A stretch of DNA of 64,000 nucleotides from Planctomycetota bacterium (GCA_030836185.1 JAURQH010000042.1:51858-115857), one strand, 5' to 3'; shown: positions 43,970 to 54,351, numbered from the stretch's first letter. Notes: a model not told the origin generated them from the letters alone. Made by a program: numbers and translations.

Positions 43970-45349
43970 ATGCTGAATTTCTCGGGCAAAGGCAGCGCTC
44001 ATACTTGCGACGGAATCAACCGCCGCGACTTTTTGCAGGTTGGTACGCTGGGAGCCGCCGGCTTATCACTGGCTGACTTGCAGCGAATCCAGGCGAGCGA
44101 GGAGGCCGCCGGCAAAGAAAAGGATGACGAACGCTCGGTCATCATGATCTTCAACCTGGGGGCTCCGAGCCAGCTCGATTGCTTCGATATGAAGCCGAAT
44201 GCACCGAAAGAGATTCGTGGACCGTTTCAACCGGTGGCGACAAAAGGCGATTTTGAGATCAGCGAGATCTTTCCCAGGCATGCGGAAGTGGCCGACAAGT
44301 TTTCGCTGGTTCGCAGTTGTTATCACACCGCCTCTGCCGTACACGATTCCGGGCATCAAATGCTGCAAACCGGACGACTATTTTCTGGGGGGGTGATTAC
44401 TCCTCACGCGGGTTGTGCGACTTCTTACCTGCGAGGTCGTCGGTCTGACCTTCCCGCCCATGTGATTCTTCCTGAGTCGATGGGAAATACGGGAGGTGGG
44501 ATGCCTCACGGTCAGGATGCTGGCTTCCTGGGAAAAGCTCATGATCCATTTGTGTTAATGGCCGACCCTTCCAAACCGAATTTCAAAGTCCCCGATTTGT
44601 TGCCTCCTGATTCAATCGGTGAAGCGCGATTGCAACGCCGAAAGAGGTTGCGTTCGATTGTCGACAACACGGTGAAGTCATTCGAGAAATCTGAAGACGC
44701 CCGACTTTTGGATGCCAGCTTTGAATCCGCGTTTCGAATCATCTCCAGCAAAAACGCACGCGAGGCGTTTGATCTTTCCAAAGAGCCACTGAAAGTTCGC
44801 GAGCGATACGGCATGACCCGATTCGGTCAATGTTGTTTGTTGGCACGCCGACTCATTGAAGCCGGTGTTCGTTTTGTGACCGTCAACACCTTCTTGACAG
44901 TCTTCAACGAAATCACCTGGGATATCCACGGAACCAAACCTTTCACATCAATTGAAGGAATGCGAGATATCGTGGCCCCCATGTACGACCAGGCTTACGG
45001 CGCGTTGATCGCCGATTTGTCGGAGCGTGGCCTGTTGGAGAAGACACTGGTTTGCAATCTGGCCGAGTTTGGTCGCACGCCGCGCGTCAATCCGGCGGGA
45101 GGCCGCGATCACTGGCCTCAATGCTGGACCTCCTATTTTGCAGGAGGGGGAATTCAAGGAGGCCGTGTCGTCGGTAAAAGTGACCCGGTGGGAGCCTATC
45201 CTGCCGAGCGGCCCGTCGCCCCGAATGAAGTTGTTGCGACGATTTATGAATCACTCGGTTTTGATCTGGAAACTCATTTGCCGGGACCAGCCGGTCGTCC
45301 GTTCCCATTGGTCGACTTTGGCACAAAACCGATCCAAGAACTGTTTTAA
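43970..45349 (+). CDS. DUF1501 protein with Tat-type signal
   Basis: This 459-residue protein begins INRRDFLQVGTLGAAGLSLADL, a twin-arginine type leader. The DUF1501 body includes SVIMIFNLGAPSQLDCFDMKP, the Ala/Gly-rich GGGMPHGQDAGFLG and LAEFGRTPRVNPAGGRDHWP near the end. The family belongs to the alkaline phosphatase-like superfamily and is strongly expanded in planctomycetes, almost always next to a DUF1549/DUF1553 gene as here. The exact reaction is unknown. It lies 87 nt upstream of the DUF1549 partner. Confidence 0.93.
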   Translation: MLNFSGKGSAHTCDGINRRDFLQVGTLGAAGLSLADLQRIQASEEAAGKEKDDERSVIMIFNLGAPSQLDCFDMKPNAPKEIRGPFQPVATKGDFEISEIFPRHAEVADKFSLVRSCYHTASAVHDSGHQMLQTGRLFSGGVITPHAGCATSYLRGRRSDLPAHVILPESMGNTGGGMPHGQDAGFLGKAHDPFVLMADPSKPNFKVPDLLPPDSIGEARLQRRKRLRSIVDNTVKSFEKSEDARLLDASFESAFRIISSKNAREAFDLSKEPLKVRERYGMTRFGQCCLLARRLIEAGVRFVTVNTFLTVFNEITWDIHGTKPFTSIEGMRDIVAPMYDQAYGALIADLSERGLLEKTLVCNLAEFGRTPRVNPAGGRDHWPQCWTSYFAGGGIQGGRVVGKSDPVGAYPAERPVAPNEVVATIYESLGFDLETHLPGPAGRPFPLVDFGTKPIQELF

Positions 45350-45435
45350 GATGTTCAGTTTGCACTGTCGGATAGGCTGGCAGTGTTGAGTTTTTTGTAT
45401 CCACATATTGAATCCCACCTGCGGAGCCCGCCTCC

Positions 45436-47865
45436 ATGCGTTTAATGATTACATTGGCTTGTCTACTTGCGCCGTCGCTCATCGCCAACGCGGCGGAGAT
45501 TCAATTGCTTCCCGAATCTCTCTCGCTCAATGGGCCTGAAGCGACTCACCGTCTGATTGTCCAAACAAAAACCGACAACTCGCTTGGTGCTCAGATTCAA
45601 GAAGGGGTGACTCTTCAATCAGCGGATCCGAAGATTGTCGAGATTGTTGAGGGTGTCGTCATTCCCAAGAGTAACGGCAAAACAACGATCACAGCAACAG
45701 TCGGAGAGATGAATTCGTCGATAGCCGTAACCGTTAAAGAAATGGACAAACCGTTTACATGGAGTTTTCGGAATCACGTGCAATCGGCATTATCCAAATC
45801 AGGCTGCAATATGGGAGCCTGCCATGGGGCGGCACAAGGCAAAAATGGGTTCTATCTGTCACTACGTGGTTATGATCCAGTCTTCGACTACTGGAGTATC
45901 ACGCGACAGGCACGCGGTCGGCGGGTCATTCCATCTGATCCAGGACGCAGTTTGTTGCTCACCAAACCGACCGGCATGGTCCCCCATAAAGGTGGCGTGA
46001 GATTCGACGCAGAGAGTCTCGAATACCGCGTCTTGGCTGAATGGATCGCAGCCGGCCAGCCAGAGCCAACAGAGGACGACCCTCGGATCACTCAGCTCGA
46101 AATCCTCCCCAAGCAGATTGTCGTTCAGCCGGGAGTCTCACAACAGTTTCTGGTTCGTGCCCACTTCTCCGATGGGCGAGTCGAAGATGTCACGCAATGG
46201 GCGAAGTACAGTTCGACCAATTCCACGGTTGCAGACGTTGACGATCTTGGCCGCGCGGAACTAAAAGGTCACGGTGAAGGCTCCATCGTCGCGTGGTATC
46301 TGGGACAGAACGTCGTGGGAACTATTACGTCTCCGTACGATCAAAATGTTCCCGATCATCTCTATGCTGGTGGTTCAGAGAACCTGATCGACAAGCACGT
46401 CAACGAGAAGTTAAAGTCCTTGAACATTCCGCCGTCGCCAGTGGCCTCGGATTCGGATTTCATTCGTCGCGTCTATCTCGACACGTTGGGGATCTTGCCG
46501 ACGGAAGCGGAAGCAAAACAGTTCCTGCTCAGTAGTGAACCCAACAAACGCAACAAGTTAATTGACGATGTTCTCGCACGACCCGAATTTGTTGATTATT
46601 GGACCTATCGCTGGTCGGACTTGTTTCTGCTTTCAGGAGAACGATTGCGACCGGTGGCTTTGGATGCGTTTTCGAAATGGATTCGCGAACAGGTTGAGAA
46701 AAACACGCCTTGGGATGAGTTTGCACGCGACGTGATTCTCGCCAAAGGAAACAGCCATGAGAACGGAGCCGTCAATTTCTACACACTTCATCAGGATCCG
46801 TTAGATACGGCAGAGACGGTCTCGATGGCGTTTATGGGGATGGCGATCAACTGTGCTCGCTGTCATGATCACCCACTCGAAAAGTGGACCAACAACGATT
46901 ACTACGGCATGGCAAACCTCTTCTCCCGAGTGAGAGCCAAAGGATGGGGGGGAGACTTTCGTAACGGTGATGGTAAACGGGATGTGTATGTGGTTGAGCG
47001 AGGAGAATTAATTCAACCTCGTCTGGGGGAACCACAAACTCCACGACCATTGCAGGGAGAGCCTGTTGCCTTTGACTCAACGGAAGATCGCCGAACCCAT
47101 TTGGTGAAATGGTTAGTCTCTGACGAGAATCCTTATTTCAGTAAGGCGATCACCAATCGGGTGTGGGCGAATTTTCTGGGTGTCGGAATCGTGGAAAATG
47201 TCGATGACTTGAGACTCACCAATCCCCCCAGCAATGAGGCCTTGCTAGATGGTTTGTCTCAGTATCTTGAAGAACAGGATTACAATCTAAAATCCTTGAT
47301 GCGATTGATTCTACAATCGAATACTTATCAGCGTTCGAGTCAGTTTATCGCCGGGAATGATACCGACGAGCGGTTTTACTCACACTACTATCCACGTCGC
47401 CTGAAAGCAGAAGTTTTGCTGGACGCCGTCTCGAAAGTCGTCGAGGCACCGACAAAATTTGCCGGCTATGACGAGGGAACGCGGGCGTTACAACTTCGCG
47501 ATGTGAATGTTTCGTCCTATTTTCTGGATACCTTCGGGCGTCCCGAACGGTTGGCGACTTGCGAGTGCGAGCGATCAGATGAACCGAGCATGGTGCAGGT
47601 ACTGCACCTGGTGAACGGGGACACGTTTAACAAGAAGTTGTCACAAGAGAAAAATCTGATTAGCAACATTATTGAACAGAAACTTTCGGATGCAGCCATT
47701 GTCGACTCCGCCTATCTGCGTGCATTCAGTCGATTCCCCACCGGCCAAGAGAGAATCGAGATTTTAACCGTGTTGTCACAAACCTCGCCCGACGAACGCC
47801 GACAGATGATTGAAGACCTGTATTGGAGTTTATTGAGTTCACGCGAGTTTCTGTTTCAGCACTGA
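45436..47865 (+). CDS. DUF1549-DUF1553 protein with Big2 domain and heme motif
   Basis: This is an 809-residue exported protein with a signal peptide (LMITLACLLAPSLIANA). Order: a first Ig-like Big2 segment; GCNMGACHGAAQGKNGF, typical of the family; a second Big2 segment (LEILPKQIVVQPGVSQQFLV); DUF1549 (about residues 315-510, LIDKHVNEKL, VYLDTLGILPTEAEA) with the c-type heme site INCARCHDHPLEKW; and DUF1553 (about 540-800, AITNRVWANFLGVGIVENVDD, SNTYQRSSQF). It is the usual partner of DUF1501 and of planctomycete-cytochrome proteins. The complex may couple periplasmic electron transfer to polymer degradation, which is a hypothesis. Confidence 0.92.
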   Translation: MRLMITLACLLAPSLIANAAEIQLLPESLSLNGPEATHRLIVQTKTDNSLGAQIQEGVTLQSADPKIVEIVEGVVIPKSNGKTTITATVGEMNSSIAVTVKEMDKPFTWSFRNHVQSALSKSGCNMGACHGAAQGKNGFYLSLRGYDPVFDYWSITRQARGRRVIPSDPGRSLLLTKPTGMVPHKGGVRFDAESLEYRVLAEWIAAGQPEPTEDDPRITQLEILPKQIVVQPGVSQQFLVRAHFSDGRVEDVTQWAKYSSTNSTVADVDDLGRAELKGHGEGSIVAWYLGQNVVGTITSPYDQNVPDHLYAGGSENLIDKHVNEKLKSLNIPPSPVASDSDFIRRVYLDTLGILPTEAEAKQFLLSSEPNKRNKLIDDVLARPEFVDYWTYRWSDLFLLSGERLRPVALDAFSKWIREQVEKNTPWDEFARDVILAKGNSHENGAVNFYTLHQDPLDTAETVSMAFMGMAINCARCHDHPLEKWTNNDYYGMANLFSRVRAKGWGGDFRNGDGKRDVYVVERGELIQPRLGEPQTPRPLQGEPVAFDSTEDRRTHLVKWLVSDENPYFSKAITNRVWANFLGVGIVENVDDLRLTNPPSNEALLDGLSQYLEEQDYNLKSLMRLILQSNTYQRSSQFIAGNDTDERFYSHYYPRRLKAEVLLDAVSKVVEAPTKFAGYDEGTRALQLRDVNVSSYFLDTFGRPERLATCECERSDEPSMVQVLHLVNGDTFNKKLSQEKNLISNIIEQKLSDAAIVDSAYLRAFSRFPTGQERIEILTVLSQTSPDERRQMIEDLYWSLLSSREFLFQH

Positions 47866-47944
47866 AGTTAGCAATTTGCAACCAAAGATTAGTAGGGCCG
47901 GTTCTACCGGCCAGAATATTGAAACTCCCAGAAAACGACACACC

Positions 47945-50791
47945 ATGCCAAAATTTATCATCATCCTCGCATTCTACATCGCTGCATCAACTGTTGTTTC
48001 AGTATCTGCTGACGAAGTCGATTTCAACGCCGATGTTGCGCCGATCCTTATGAAATATTGCAATGGCTGTCACGATGAAGTGGAGGCCAATGGCGAGATC
48101 GTGTTAACGACATTCGAGAACTTGATGACGGGTGGCCAAAGCGGTGATGTCATCAAAGCGAAAGACGCCCAGAACTCCTACCTGATTCAATTGATTGAAG
48201 GGCGTTCCGAACCGATCATGCCGCCGGAAGGGAGCAAAGGCCCCGGTCAAGAGGAAATTGCCGTCATCCGCAAATGGATTGATGCGGGAGCGAAGAAACC
48301 AACGAAGCCGCTAATTCGTCGTCTCGTGAATGTTCCAAGAATCGAACCGCGAGATGAAGTCCGCCGGGCGATCACATCTGTGACTCATTCTAAAGATGGT
48401 CGTTGGATGATCGTGGGTCGGTATGGTTCGGTGGAAGTCTACACGCTCCCTGATCAAAAACTGATTCAGACCATCGACGGCATGACGGGAAACGTCAACG
48501 ATGTTGGTTTCTCTGCCGATGGAGAGATATTGTTCGCGGCTGCCGGGGAACCGGGACTCTACGGTCAGTTATCTTTGTTCTCCACGAAATCATGGAAATC
48601 ACTGCGAGTGCTCGAAGGTCACACAGACAGTCTGTATGCGGCTGATATCTCACCAGACAGTAAGTTTGTTGCAACCGGCAGTTACGACCAGGCGATCATT
48701 CTGTGGGATCTCAATACGGGCGAACTGCTCAACACGTTCACCGGCCATAACGGCCCGGTCTATGATCTTGAATATCATCCAACAATGCCGGTTCTTGCCT
48801 CAGCCAGTGGTGACCGAACGGTCAAGTTGTGGGACGTGACGACCGGAAAACGGCTCGATACCTTCAATGAACCGGAGAAAGAACAATACACAGTTTCATT
48901 CAGTCCCGATGGCAAAGAGTTGGCGGCTGCCGGTGTTGATCGACGGATTCGCGTCTGGAACATTACAAAAAAAGGACAGGAGGGAACCAACCCGATACTC
49001 TTCTCTCGATTTGCTCATGAGAAACCAATCGTTCGTGTGGTTTTCTCTCCCGATGGTGCCATCCTGGCGTCTGCCGGTGAAGACCTTGTCCTCAAATTGT
49101 GGGAGACGAAAGGGTACACACAAACCGGAATCCTGGAACAACAACCAGACTGGCCTGCGGGCGTTTCCTTTACTCCTCAGAGTGATGCTCTTGTCATCGG
49201 ACGAATGAACGGCACTCTGACTTCGTATGCCATGAAACCCGAGTATCGCAAAGATGCGAATACCGGAGAACCGGTGTTTTTGGTGGGGGCTCCCGAAACC
49301 ATCCCCGACATTCCGATGCCGGAAGACGGTTTGAAGGCGGTCGCCGAAATGGAACCGAACGATACACGAGACAAATCACAATCGTTGACACTCCCCGCGA
49401 AAGTAGATGGCATTTTGTTACCGAGCGAGGGTGTGTCGGAAGATATGGACCTTTATCGTTTCACCGCCAAGGCAGGCGAAAGTTGGGTGATTGAAACGAA
49501 TGCCGAACAACAAAAGTCTCCTGCGGATACGGTGATTGAATTGTTCGACGCTAAGGGCGAACCGGTGTTGCGATATTTGCTGCAAGCGGTGCGGGAATCG
49601 TATATCAATTTTCGAGGTTTGAATTCCACGGAAGCTCAGGTGCGAGTCAAAGGTTGGGAAGAGATGGGGCTCGATCAGTACCTCTACATGAACGGTGAAA
49701 TTGGTCGAATCATCCGCATGCCAAAAGGGCCCGACTCGGGTTTTCTGTTATATGGTGACGGAAAACGTCGCGCGTACTTCGACACGACCGCGGTCACTCA
49801 TCCGAATGAGGAACCAGTTTACATTGTTGAAGCATTTCCACCGGGAACGAAGTTGATTGATAACGGTTTGCCTGTTTTTCCGCTTTATTATCGAAACGAC
49901 GATGATGGTCGTCGCAAATTGGGGGAAGACTCGCGGTTGATGTTTACGGCTCCACAGGATGGTGAATATTTGGTGCGTGTACGAGACACGCGAGGCTTCG
50001 GTGGTGAGGAGTATAAATACACGCTCACGATTCGTCCGCCAAAGCCGGACTTCTCGATCAATGTGACCGGTCGCGGTGCGACTGTCAAAAAAGGTGGTGG
50101 TGTAAAAATATTCTTCAAGGTGGATCGGCAGGATGACTTTGAAGGCGAGGTAAGATTGTCACTCCATAATCTTCCAGAGGGATACACAATTCCCGAGAGT
50201 CTGGTCATTGAGGAAGGGCACACTGCTGCGGAAACGGTACTTGCTGCCACTCCCGATGCAGAAGTGATCGAAGAGGAACGCTGGAAAGAAGTCAAAATAT
50301 TGGCAACCGCAGAAATACGGGGAGAAGAAGTGACCCGCGAAGTGAGCGATCTCGGGCAGATCAAAATTGCCGAAGCTCCTAAAGCCGTATTACACCTGTT
50401 GATGCCGGACGGCTCCAGTAGCGGTTTGAAACTCAAGCCGGGAGGTCGAGTGCAGGCACTGCTGAAAGTTGACCGAGCGGAAGGTTTCAATGGGGAGTTA
50501 AAATGTGATGTTCACAACTTGCCGCACGGTGTGATCGTCGATAACTTGGGATTGAATGGCGTCATGATTCGGCAGGGTGAAAACGAGCGAATGATTTTCA
50601 TCTCGGCAGAGGATTGGGCGCAACCGATGTCCCGTCCGATCTTTGCCAGTGCTACCGGCTCGTACAGCGAAAAAGAAAAAGATGAAAAGACCGGCAAAGA
50701 CAAGAATGTAAATCGAAACATCGCCCAGCACTCGATCCCATTGCTGCTCAATATCGTGAAGATCCCAAGTGTCGTGCGGAATACGCCGTGA
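47945..50791 (+). CDS. planctomycete cytochrome C (PSCyt1) - WD40 - PPC protein
   Basis: This 948-residue exported protein starts at ATG 47945, which gives a signal peptide (PKFIIILAFYIAASTVVSVSA). Residues about 25-110 are the PSCyt1 heme domain (YCNGCHDEVEANGE). Residues about 130-450 carry WD40 repeats (LEGHTDSLYAADISPDSKFVATGS, TGHNGPVYDLEYHPTMPVLASAS, SFSPDGKELAAAG). From about 480 comes a PPC-type domain (AEMEPNDTRDKSQSLTLP, SEDMDLYRFTAKAGESW), then Ig-like segments. It follows the DUF1549 gene by about 80 nt and overlaps the acylphosphatase start by 4 nt. Confidence 0.92.
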   Translation: MPKFIIILAFYIAASTVVSVSADEVDFNADVAPILMKYCNGCHDEVEANGEIVLTTFENLMTGGQSGDVIKAKDAQNSYLIQLIEGRSEPIMPPEGSKGPGQEEIAVIRKWIDAGAKKPTKPLIRRLVNVPRIEPRDEVRRAITSVTHSKDGRWMIVGRYGSVEVYTLPDQKLIQTIDGMTGNVNDVGFSADGEILFAAAGEPGLYGQLSLFSTKSWKSLRVLEGHTDSLYAADISPDSKFVATGSYDQAIILWDLNTGELLNTFTGHNGPVYDLEYHPTMPVLASASGDRTVKLWDVTTGKRLDTFNEPEKEQYTVSFSPDGKELAAAGVDRRIRVWNITKKGQEGTNPILFSRFAHEKPIVRVVFSPDGAILASAGEDLVLKLWETKGYTQTGILEQQPDWPAGVSFTPQSDALVIGRMNGTLTSYAMKPEYRKDANTGEPVFLVGAPETIPDIPMPEDGLKAVAEMEPNDTRDKSQSLTLPAKVDGILLPSEGVSEDMDLYRFTAKAGESWVIETNAEQQKSPADTVIELFDAKGEPVLRYLLQAVRESYINFRGLNSTEAQVRVKGWEEMGLDQYLYMNGEIGRIIRMPKGPDSGFLLYGDGKRRAYFDTTAVTHPNEEPVYIVEAFPPGTKLIDNGLPVFPLYYRNDDDGRRKLGEDSRLMFTAPQDGEYLVRVRDTRGFGGEEYKYTLTIRPPKPDFSINVTGRGATVKKGGGVKIFFKVDRQDDFEGEVRLSLHNLPEGYTIPESLVIEEGHTAAETVLAATPDAEVIEEERWKEVKILATAEIRGEEVTREVSDLGQIKIAEAPKAVLHLLMPDGSSSGLKLKPGGRVQALLKVDRAEGFNGELKCDVHNLPHGVIVDNLGLNGVMIRQGENERMIFISAEDWAQPMSRPIFASATGSYSEKEKDEKTGKDKNVNRNIAQHSIPLLLNIVKIPSVVRNTP

Positions 50792-51093
50792 CAGAGATTG
50801 ATCCTGACGAAAATTATGACATCTTGGATCCTCCTGTGAGAGTCATCTTCAGCGGACGCGTACAGGGCGTCGGGTTTCGGTGGACCTGTCAGCGCATCGC
50901 CAAAAGACATCCGGTCTCTGGAACCGTCAAGAATCTCGCAGACGGAACGGTTGAACTATTTGCAGATGGGAACCAGCAATCTGTAATCGCTTTCCTTGTA
51001 GAAATAAATTCCAAAATGTCCGGGAATATCCGAGAACAAAATATCACCCCAGTCCGCGATCAGGTGACGTTTGAGGGGTTCAAGATCATTTAA
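50788..51093 (+). CDS. acyP: acylphosphatase
   Basis: This 101-residue enzyme hydrolyses acyl phosphates such as carbamoyl- or acetyl-phosphate in the cytoplasm. The signature VQGVGFRW contains the catalytic Arg, and GTVKNLADGTVELFADG contains the catalytic Asn. It starts at GTG 50788, and the GTGA overlaps the stop of the preceding gene by 4 nt, so its translation is coupled to a large exported cytochrome protein. That link is odd because acylphosphatases normally stand alone. The N-terminal acidic extension of about 12 residues is longer than usual. Confidence 0.93.
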   Translation: MTEIDPDENYDILDPPVRVIFSGRVQGVGFRWTCQRIAKRHPVSGTVKNLADGTVELFADGNQQSVIAFLVEINSKMSGNIREQNITPVRDQVTFEGFKII

Positions 51094-51352
51094 TACGGGA
51101 TCTCGCAGTTTCTTGGGTTGTGATCTTCGGGATCTGTCTGACTTTTCGGCCTGCAGGCGTGAAATTTCGGTTCAGAACGGGATTTCCCTGGATGGTCGCT
51201 TTTCTGGGCTGAATTCTCGCTGTAAAGTGCTGATATTCTCCGGTTTGCGTTTTTTGATCAATCCCCGGAACTAAGTCCAGCGTAACGACTGGCAAAGACG
51301 TACTCAGAATGTCTCATCTTATTTCTGTGCAGAGTTTTACAGGATTTCGACT

Positions 51353-52258
51353 ATGTTGAATTTGCTGGCTGTCCAAACGGAATGGATTGGCATTATCGTC
51401 GGTGCAGTGGTCATGCTTGGCATCATTCTCGGCGTTTGCTACGGCACTCAAGCCGGTATGATTGCCCGTGCGACTACCAAAGAATCAATCCGGCAACCGT
51501 TGTTTCCTATGCTGATTGTGCTGGGAATCATTGTGTTGGTGATCAATACATTTGTTCCGATGTTTACCTTCGGTGACGACTTCAAACTGCTGATGGACTG
51601 TGGTCTGGCGACTTTGCTAATTAGCGGGCTGCTGTTGGGTGTCTGGACTGCCAGCACCAGTGTTGCGGCGGAAATCGAAGGTAAAACCGCGATGACACTG
51701 CTCTCCAAGCCGATCACACGGCGTCAATTCATCATCGGGAAGTACCTCGGGATCGTGAATGCGACCATGTTGCTGCTTGTCCCTTTGACGATCACGCTTC
51801 TGTTGCTTCTATATTACAAAGTGGGATATGACGCCCGAGAATCGTCGGCAGATGCTCCCACGTATGCCGAACGGATGGTCTGGATCTACAAAACATTGCC
51901 GGGAATATTGCTGGCAATCATGGAAATTTCCGTGCTGAGTGCTGTGAGTGTCGCCATTTCGACTCGCGTACCGATGGTTGTCAATCTGGTCACTTGTTTG
52001 AGCATTTTTGTCGTCGGCCACCTGACCGCCATCATCGTGTCTTCCCCGGAAGGGCTCAATGAGTTTGTACAATTTATGGGACAAGTCATTGCCACAGTCC
52101 TGCCTCAGCTCGATAATTTCAATATCACAGCAGCAATCGCCACCGGAACGCTGGTGCCGCCGGTTTATTTGGCACTGGCATTTGTCTATTGCTTGGCATA
52201 TTCGACGGCGGGCGTGCTGTTGGCCTTCATTTTATTCGAGGACCGCGATCTGGCCTGA
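51353..52258 (+). CDS. ABC-2 type transporter permease
   Basis: This 301-residue protein has six or seven hydrophobic segments. The layout matches ABC-2 permeases of the NosY/CcmB-like type: an N-terminal helix ([19 protein letters not shown]), a periplasmic stretch, the conserved [31 protein letters not shown] where EIE-x-KT...LSKP(I/V)-x-R is the coupling region, then helices to [14 protein letters not shown]. No ABC ATPase partner of this class is adjacent. The next gene is an ABC exporter-like protein with a degenerate ATPase, so the energising subunit is probably encoded elsewhere. Confidence 0.85.
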   Translation: MLNLLAVQTEWIGIIVGAVVMLGIILGVCYGTQAGMIARATTKESIRQPLFPMLIVLGIIVLVINTFVPMFTFGDDFKLLMDCGLATLLISGLLLGVWTASTSVAAEIEGKTAMTLLSKPITRRQFIIGKYLGIVNATMLLLVPLTITLLLLLYYKVGYDARESSADAPTYAERMVWIYKTLPGILLAIMEISVLSAVSVAISTRVPMVVNLVTCLSIFVVGHLTAIIVSSPEGLNEFVQFMGQVIATVLPQLDNFNITAAIATGTLVPPVYLALAFVYCLAYSTAGVLLAFILFEDRDLA

Positions 52259-52380
52259 TCGATTTTTGTGAGTCGTCTCGTAAGACACTGACAAGATTCG
52301 CAACGGAGTCACAAGGCCTCCGCTGAAATAGCGGACGGGAGTTGGGAGTCCATGATCGCTCAGGAAAGAGCGAGGGATTC

Positions 52381-54351
52381 GTGAGTACTTCACTGCCCAC
52401 TTCCACAACACAAAACCGTGTCTTGAATCGTAAAGACTGGACCTCACGTGAGGGGCTCTTTGCGTTCGGGTGGGGAAGTCTTGCTGCCTTGCTTCTGATC
52501 CCGCTCGTTCTCAGCTTCCTCTTCTTAATGGAACTGGTGGAATCACACGGAAAAGTCGTTCTCTCTCGTGACGAAGCTTCTTCGATTTTTGACCGCTACG
52601 GAATACTCGGAAAGGAGCAACTTCCCGATGAGCCGATTCTGAAACTGGAAAACAGTGGTCTGTTACCAATCATTGTACGCAATGAAGATCACGTCTCGGG
52701 AATCGTGGCGGGAGCCATGTATCGGAATGTCAGTGCGGTACGGACCAATCAATCCGCGATTTATTTTCTGACGGGTGTGTTGGTGAGTTCGCTGTTGTTC
52801 GTTCTGTTTGCAATGGAACGAAATCGGTCAGCCGTCTTTCGAATGACACAACTGATTGAAGCCCGAGTTCGCCGCATCGTACACAGGCAAGTTTTAAGAT
52901 TGGGCCAAAGCGATTTGATGGGAGAAATACACCAGCGTGCTGCGAAACTATTCGGCCAGGAAGCGTTGATGCTCGGTGAGCGGTTCGCGAGATATTCGCG
53001 TGCAGTGACCTGCGAGTTGGCATTAACGATCGGACTGATTGTGACTGGGCTCATGATCGACTGGCTGACTTTCCTTATCTGCCTGCTACCTCTCGAAGCC
53101 GGTTGGCTGGTGTGGCGGTCTTACTCTCGCCGTAGCCTGAGGCATCGCAGCGAACTGCAGGAAAAGGCTCGTATCGATCTGGAATTACTGGAGAGTGGGC
53201 TCGGGTCAGCTCGTTTAGTTCGAGGATATGGAATGGAACAGTTCGAGCAGAATCAGTTCCAGCGATTGATTGATGAATACCACCAAAAGCGTTCCAACTT
53301 GGCAGACTCGAATCGTTGGGCGTTGCGCATTGGTGCGGCTATCGGAATGGTTCTGTTTATGATTGTCCTGGTAGTCTTGGTCACCAAGATGACGCAGTCA
53401 ATGAATATTCCGTTTGCTTTGCCAAGAGCGATCACTCTAGTGGCGTTAGTGGGGGGGATTTCGTTGTTGGTCAAAGATTTGGGACTGGTGACAGAGTCCC
53501 TGGTTGTCTGCAAAGAGATCTCCGGTCGCATTCACGAGTTTCTCAACATCAAGCCACAGGTGGGGCAGGCTGTGGGAGCCAAATTTCTTCCTCCTGTGGC
53601 CAAGTCGGTTTACTGCGAATCGGTGACTTACGCCGAACCAGATTCCAACGAGCCGTTACTCGATAAACTCGATCTAAAAATTAAAGCTGGAGAAGTGGTT
53701 GGATTAGTCTCTCTGGATCGGAAACTTGCACGTGCCGTCGCCTTCTTGATGCCTCGGTTGATTGAACCACAATCGGGACGAATTTTGTTCGACGGTGAAG
53801 ATATTGCCTGGGGCACTCTGGAATCAATCCGTGCTGAAACGATGGTCGTCTCTGCCGTCGATCCTGTGCTGACGGGAACCGTGTTGGAAAATTTGACCGG
53901 TGGTTCGACCGAGTACTCTCTGCAAGAAGCCACAGACGCAGCCAAACTCGCCCACGCACACAACTTCCTCAGTAAATTACCCAAGGGGTATGAAACGAAA
54001 CTTGGCGTTCACGGACATCAACTCAATGAAGGCCAGCGGTACTGTTTGTCTCTTGCTCGTGCGATTCTTCGTGACCCGGCATTCCTGATTCTCGAAGAGC
54101 CAGCCTTGCGACTCGATGCCGATGTGAAAAGCTTGTTAGACGATGCCTACTCACGTATCTTTCCCGGTCGCACAGTGCTGATTCTTCCCGGGCGACTCTC
54201 GACCGTCAAGAAAGCAGATCGCGTGATTGTCCTGCATAACGGTCGTGCCGTCGCGGTGGGGACACATCCAACACTCGTACAAAACGAGCCTCTTTACCGG
54301 CATTGGGAGTATTCACGATTCAACGAATTTCGTGATGAAACCGTTTCCTGA
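52381..54351 (+). CDS. ABC exporter-like protein with degenerate nucleotide-binding domain
   Basis: This 656-residue protein starts at GTG 52381 (GAGGG upstream). The N-terminal half has about six membrane helices of the exporter type. The C-terminal half aligns with an ABC ATPase but with altered motifs: Walker A reads LVSLDRKLARAV, with no GKS/T; Walker B reads FLILEEPAL, with Glu for the Mg-binding Asp; the signature is LNEGQ; the H-loop reads LPGRLSTV, where Gly stands for His. The D-loop region LDADVKSL remains. The frame is long and undamaged. ATP hydrolysis is unlikely, and a regulatory or scaffold role, or pairing with an active half, is possible. Confidence 0.82.
   Translation: MSTSLPTSTTQNRVLNRKDWTSREGLFAFGWGSLAALLLIPLVLSFLFLMELVESHGKVVLSRDEASSIFDRYGILGKEQLPDEPILKLENSGLLPIIVRNEDHVSGIVAGAMYRNVSAVRTNQSAIYFLTGVLVSSLLFVLFAMERNRSAVFRMTQLIEARVRRIVHRQVLRLGQSDLMGEIHQRAAKLFGQEALMLGERFARYSRAVTCELALTIGLIVTGLMIDWLTFLICLLPLEAGWLVWRSYSRRSLRHRSELQEKARIDLELLESGLGSARLVRGYGMEQFEQNQFQRLIDEYHQKRSNLADSNRWALRIGAAIGMVLFMIVLVVLVTKMTQSMNIPFALPRAITLVALVGGISLLVKDLGLVTESLVVCKEISGRIHEFLNIKPQVGQAVGAKFLPPVAKSVYCESVTYAEPDSNEPLLDKLDLKIKAGEVVGLVSLDRKLARAVAFLMPRLIEPQSGRILFDGEDIAWGTLESIRAETMVVSAVDPVLTGTVLENLTGGSTEYSLQEATDAAKLAHAHNFLSKLPKGYETKLGVHGHQLNEGQRYCLSLARAILRDPAFLILEEPALRLDADVKSLLDDAYSRIFPGRTVLILPGRLSTVKKADRVIVLHNGRAVAVGTHPTLVQNEPLYRHWEYSRFNEFRDETVS

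Noticed and set aside
45355..45395. CACTG...CAGTG stem followed by TTTTTT after the DUF1501 gene
   Set aside because: The stem is only 5 bp with a 13-nt loop and the T-run is offset. A terminator here would also break the DUF1501-DUF1549 unit, which is normally co-expressed.
52342..52380. Upstream TTG start for the ABC exporter-like gene
   Set aside because: The 13 extra residues are polar and unconserved-looking, while the GTG at 52381 has GAGGG in place.
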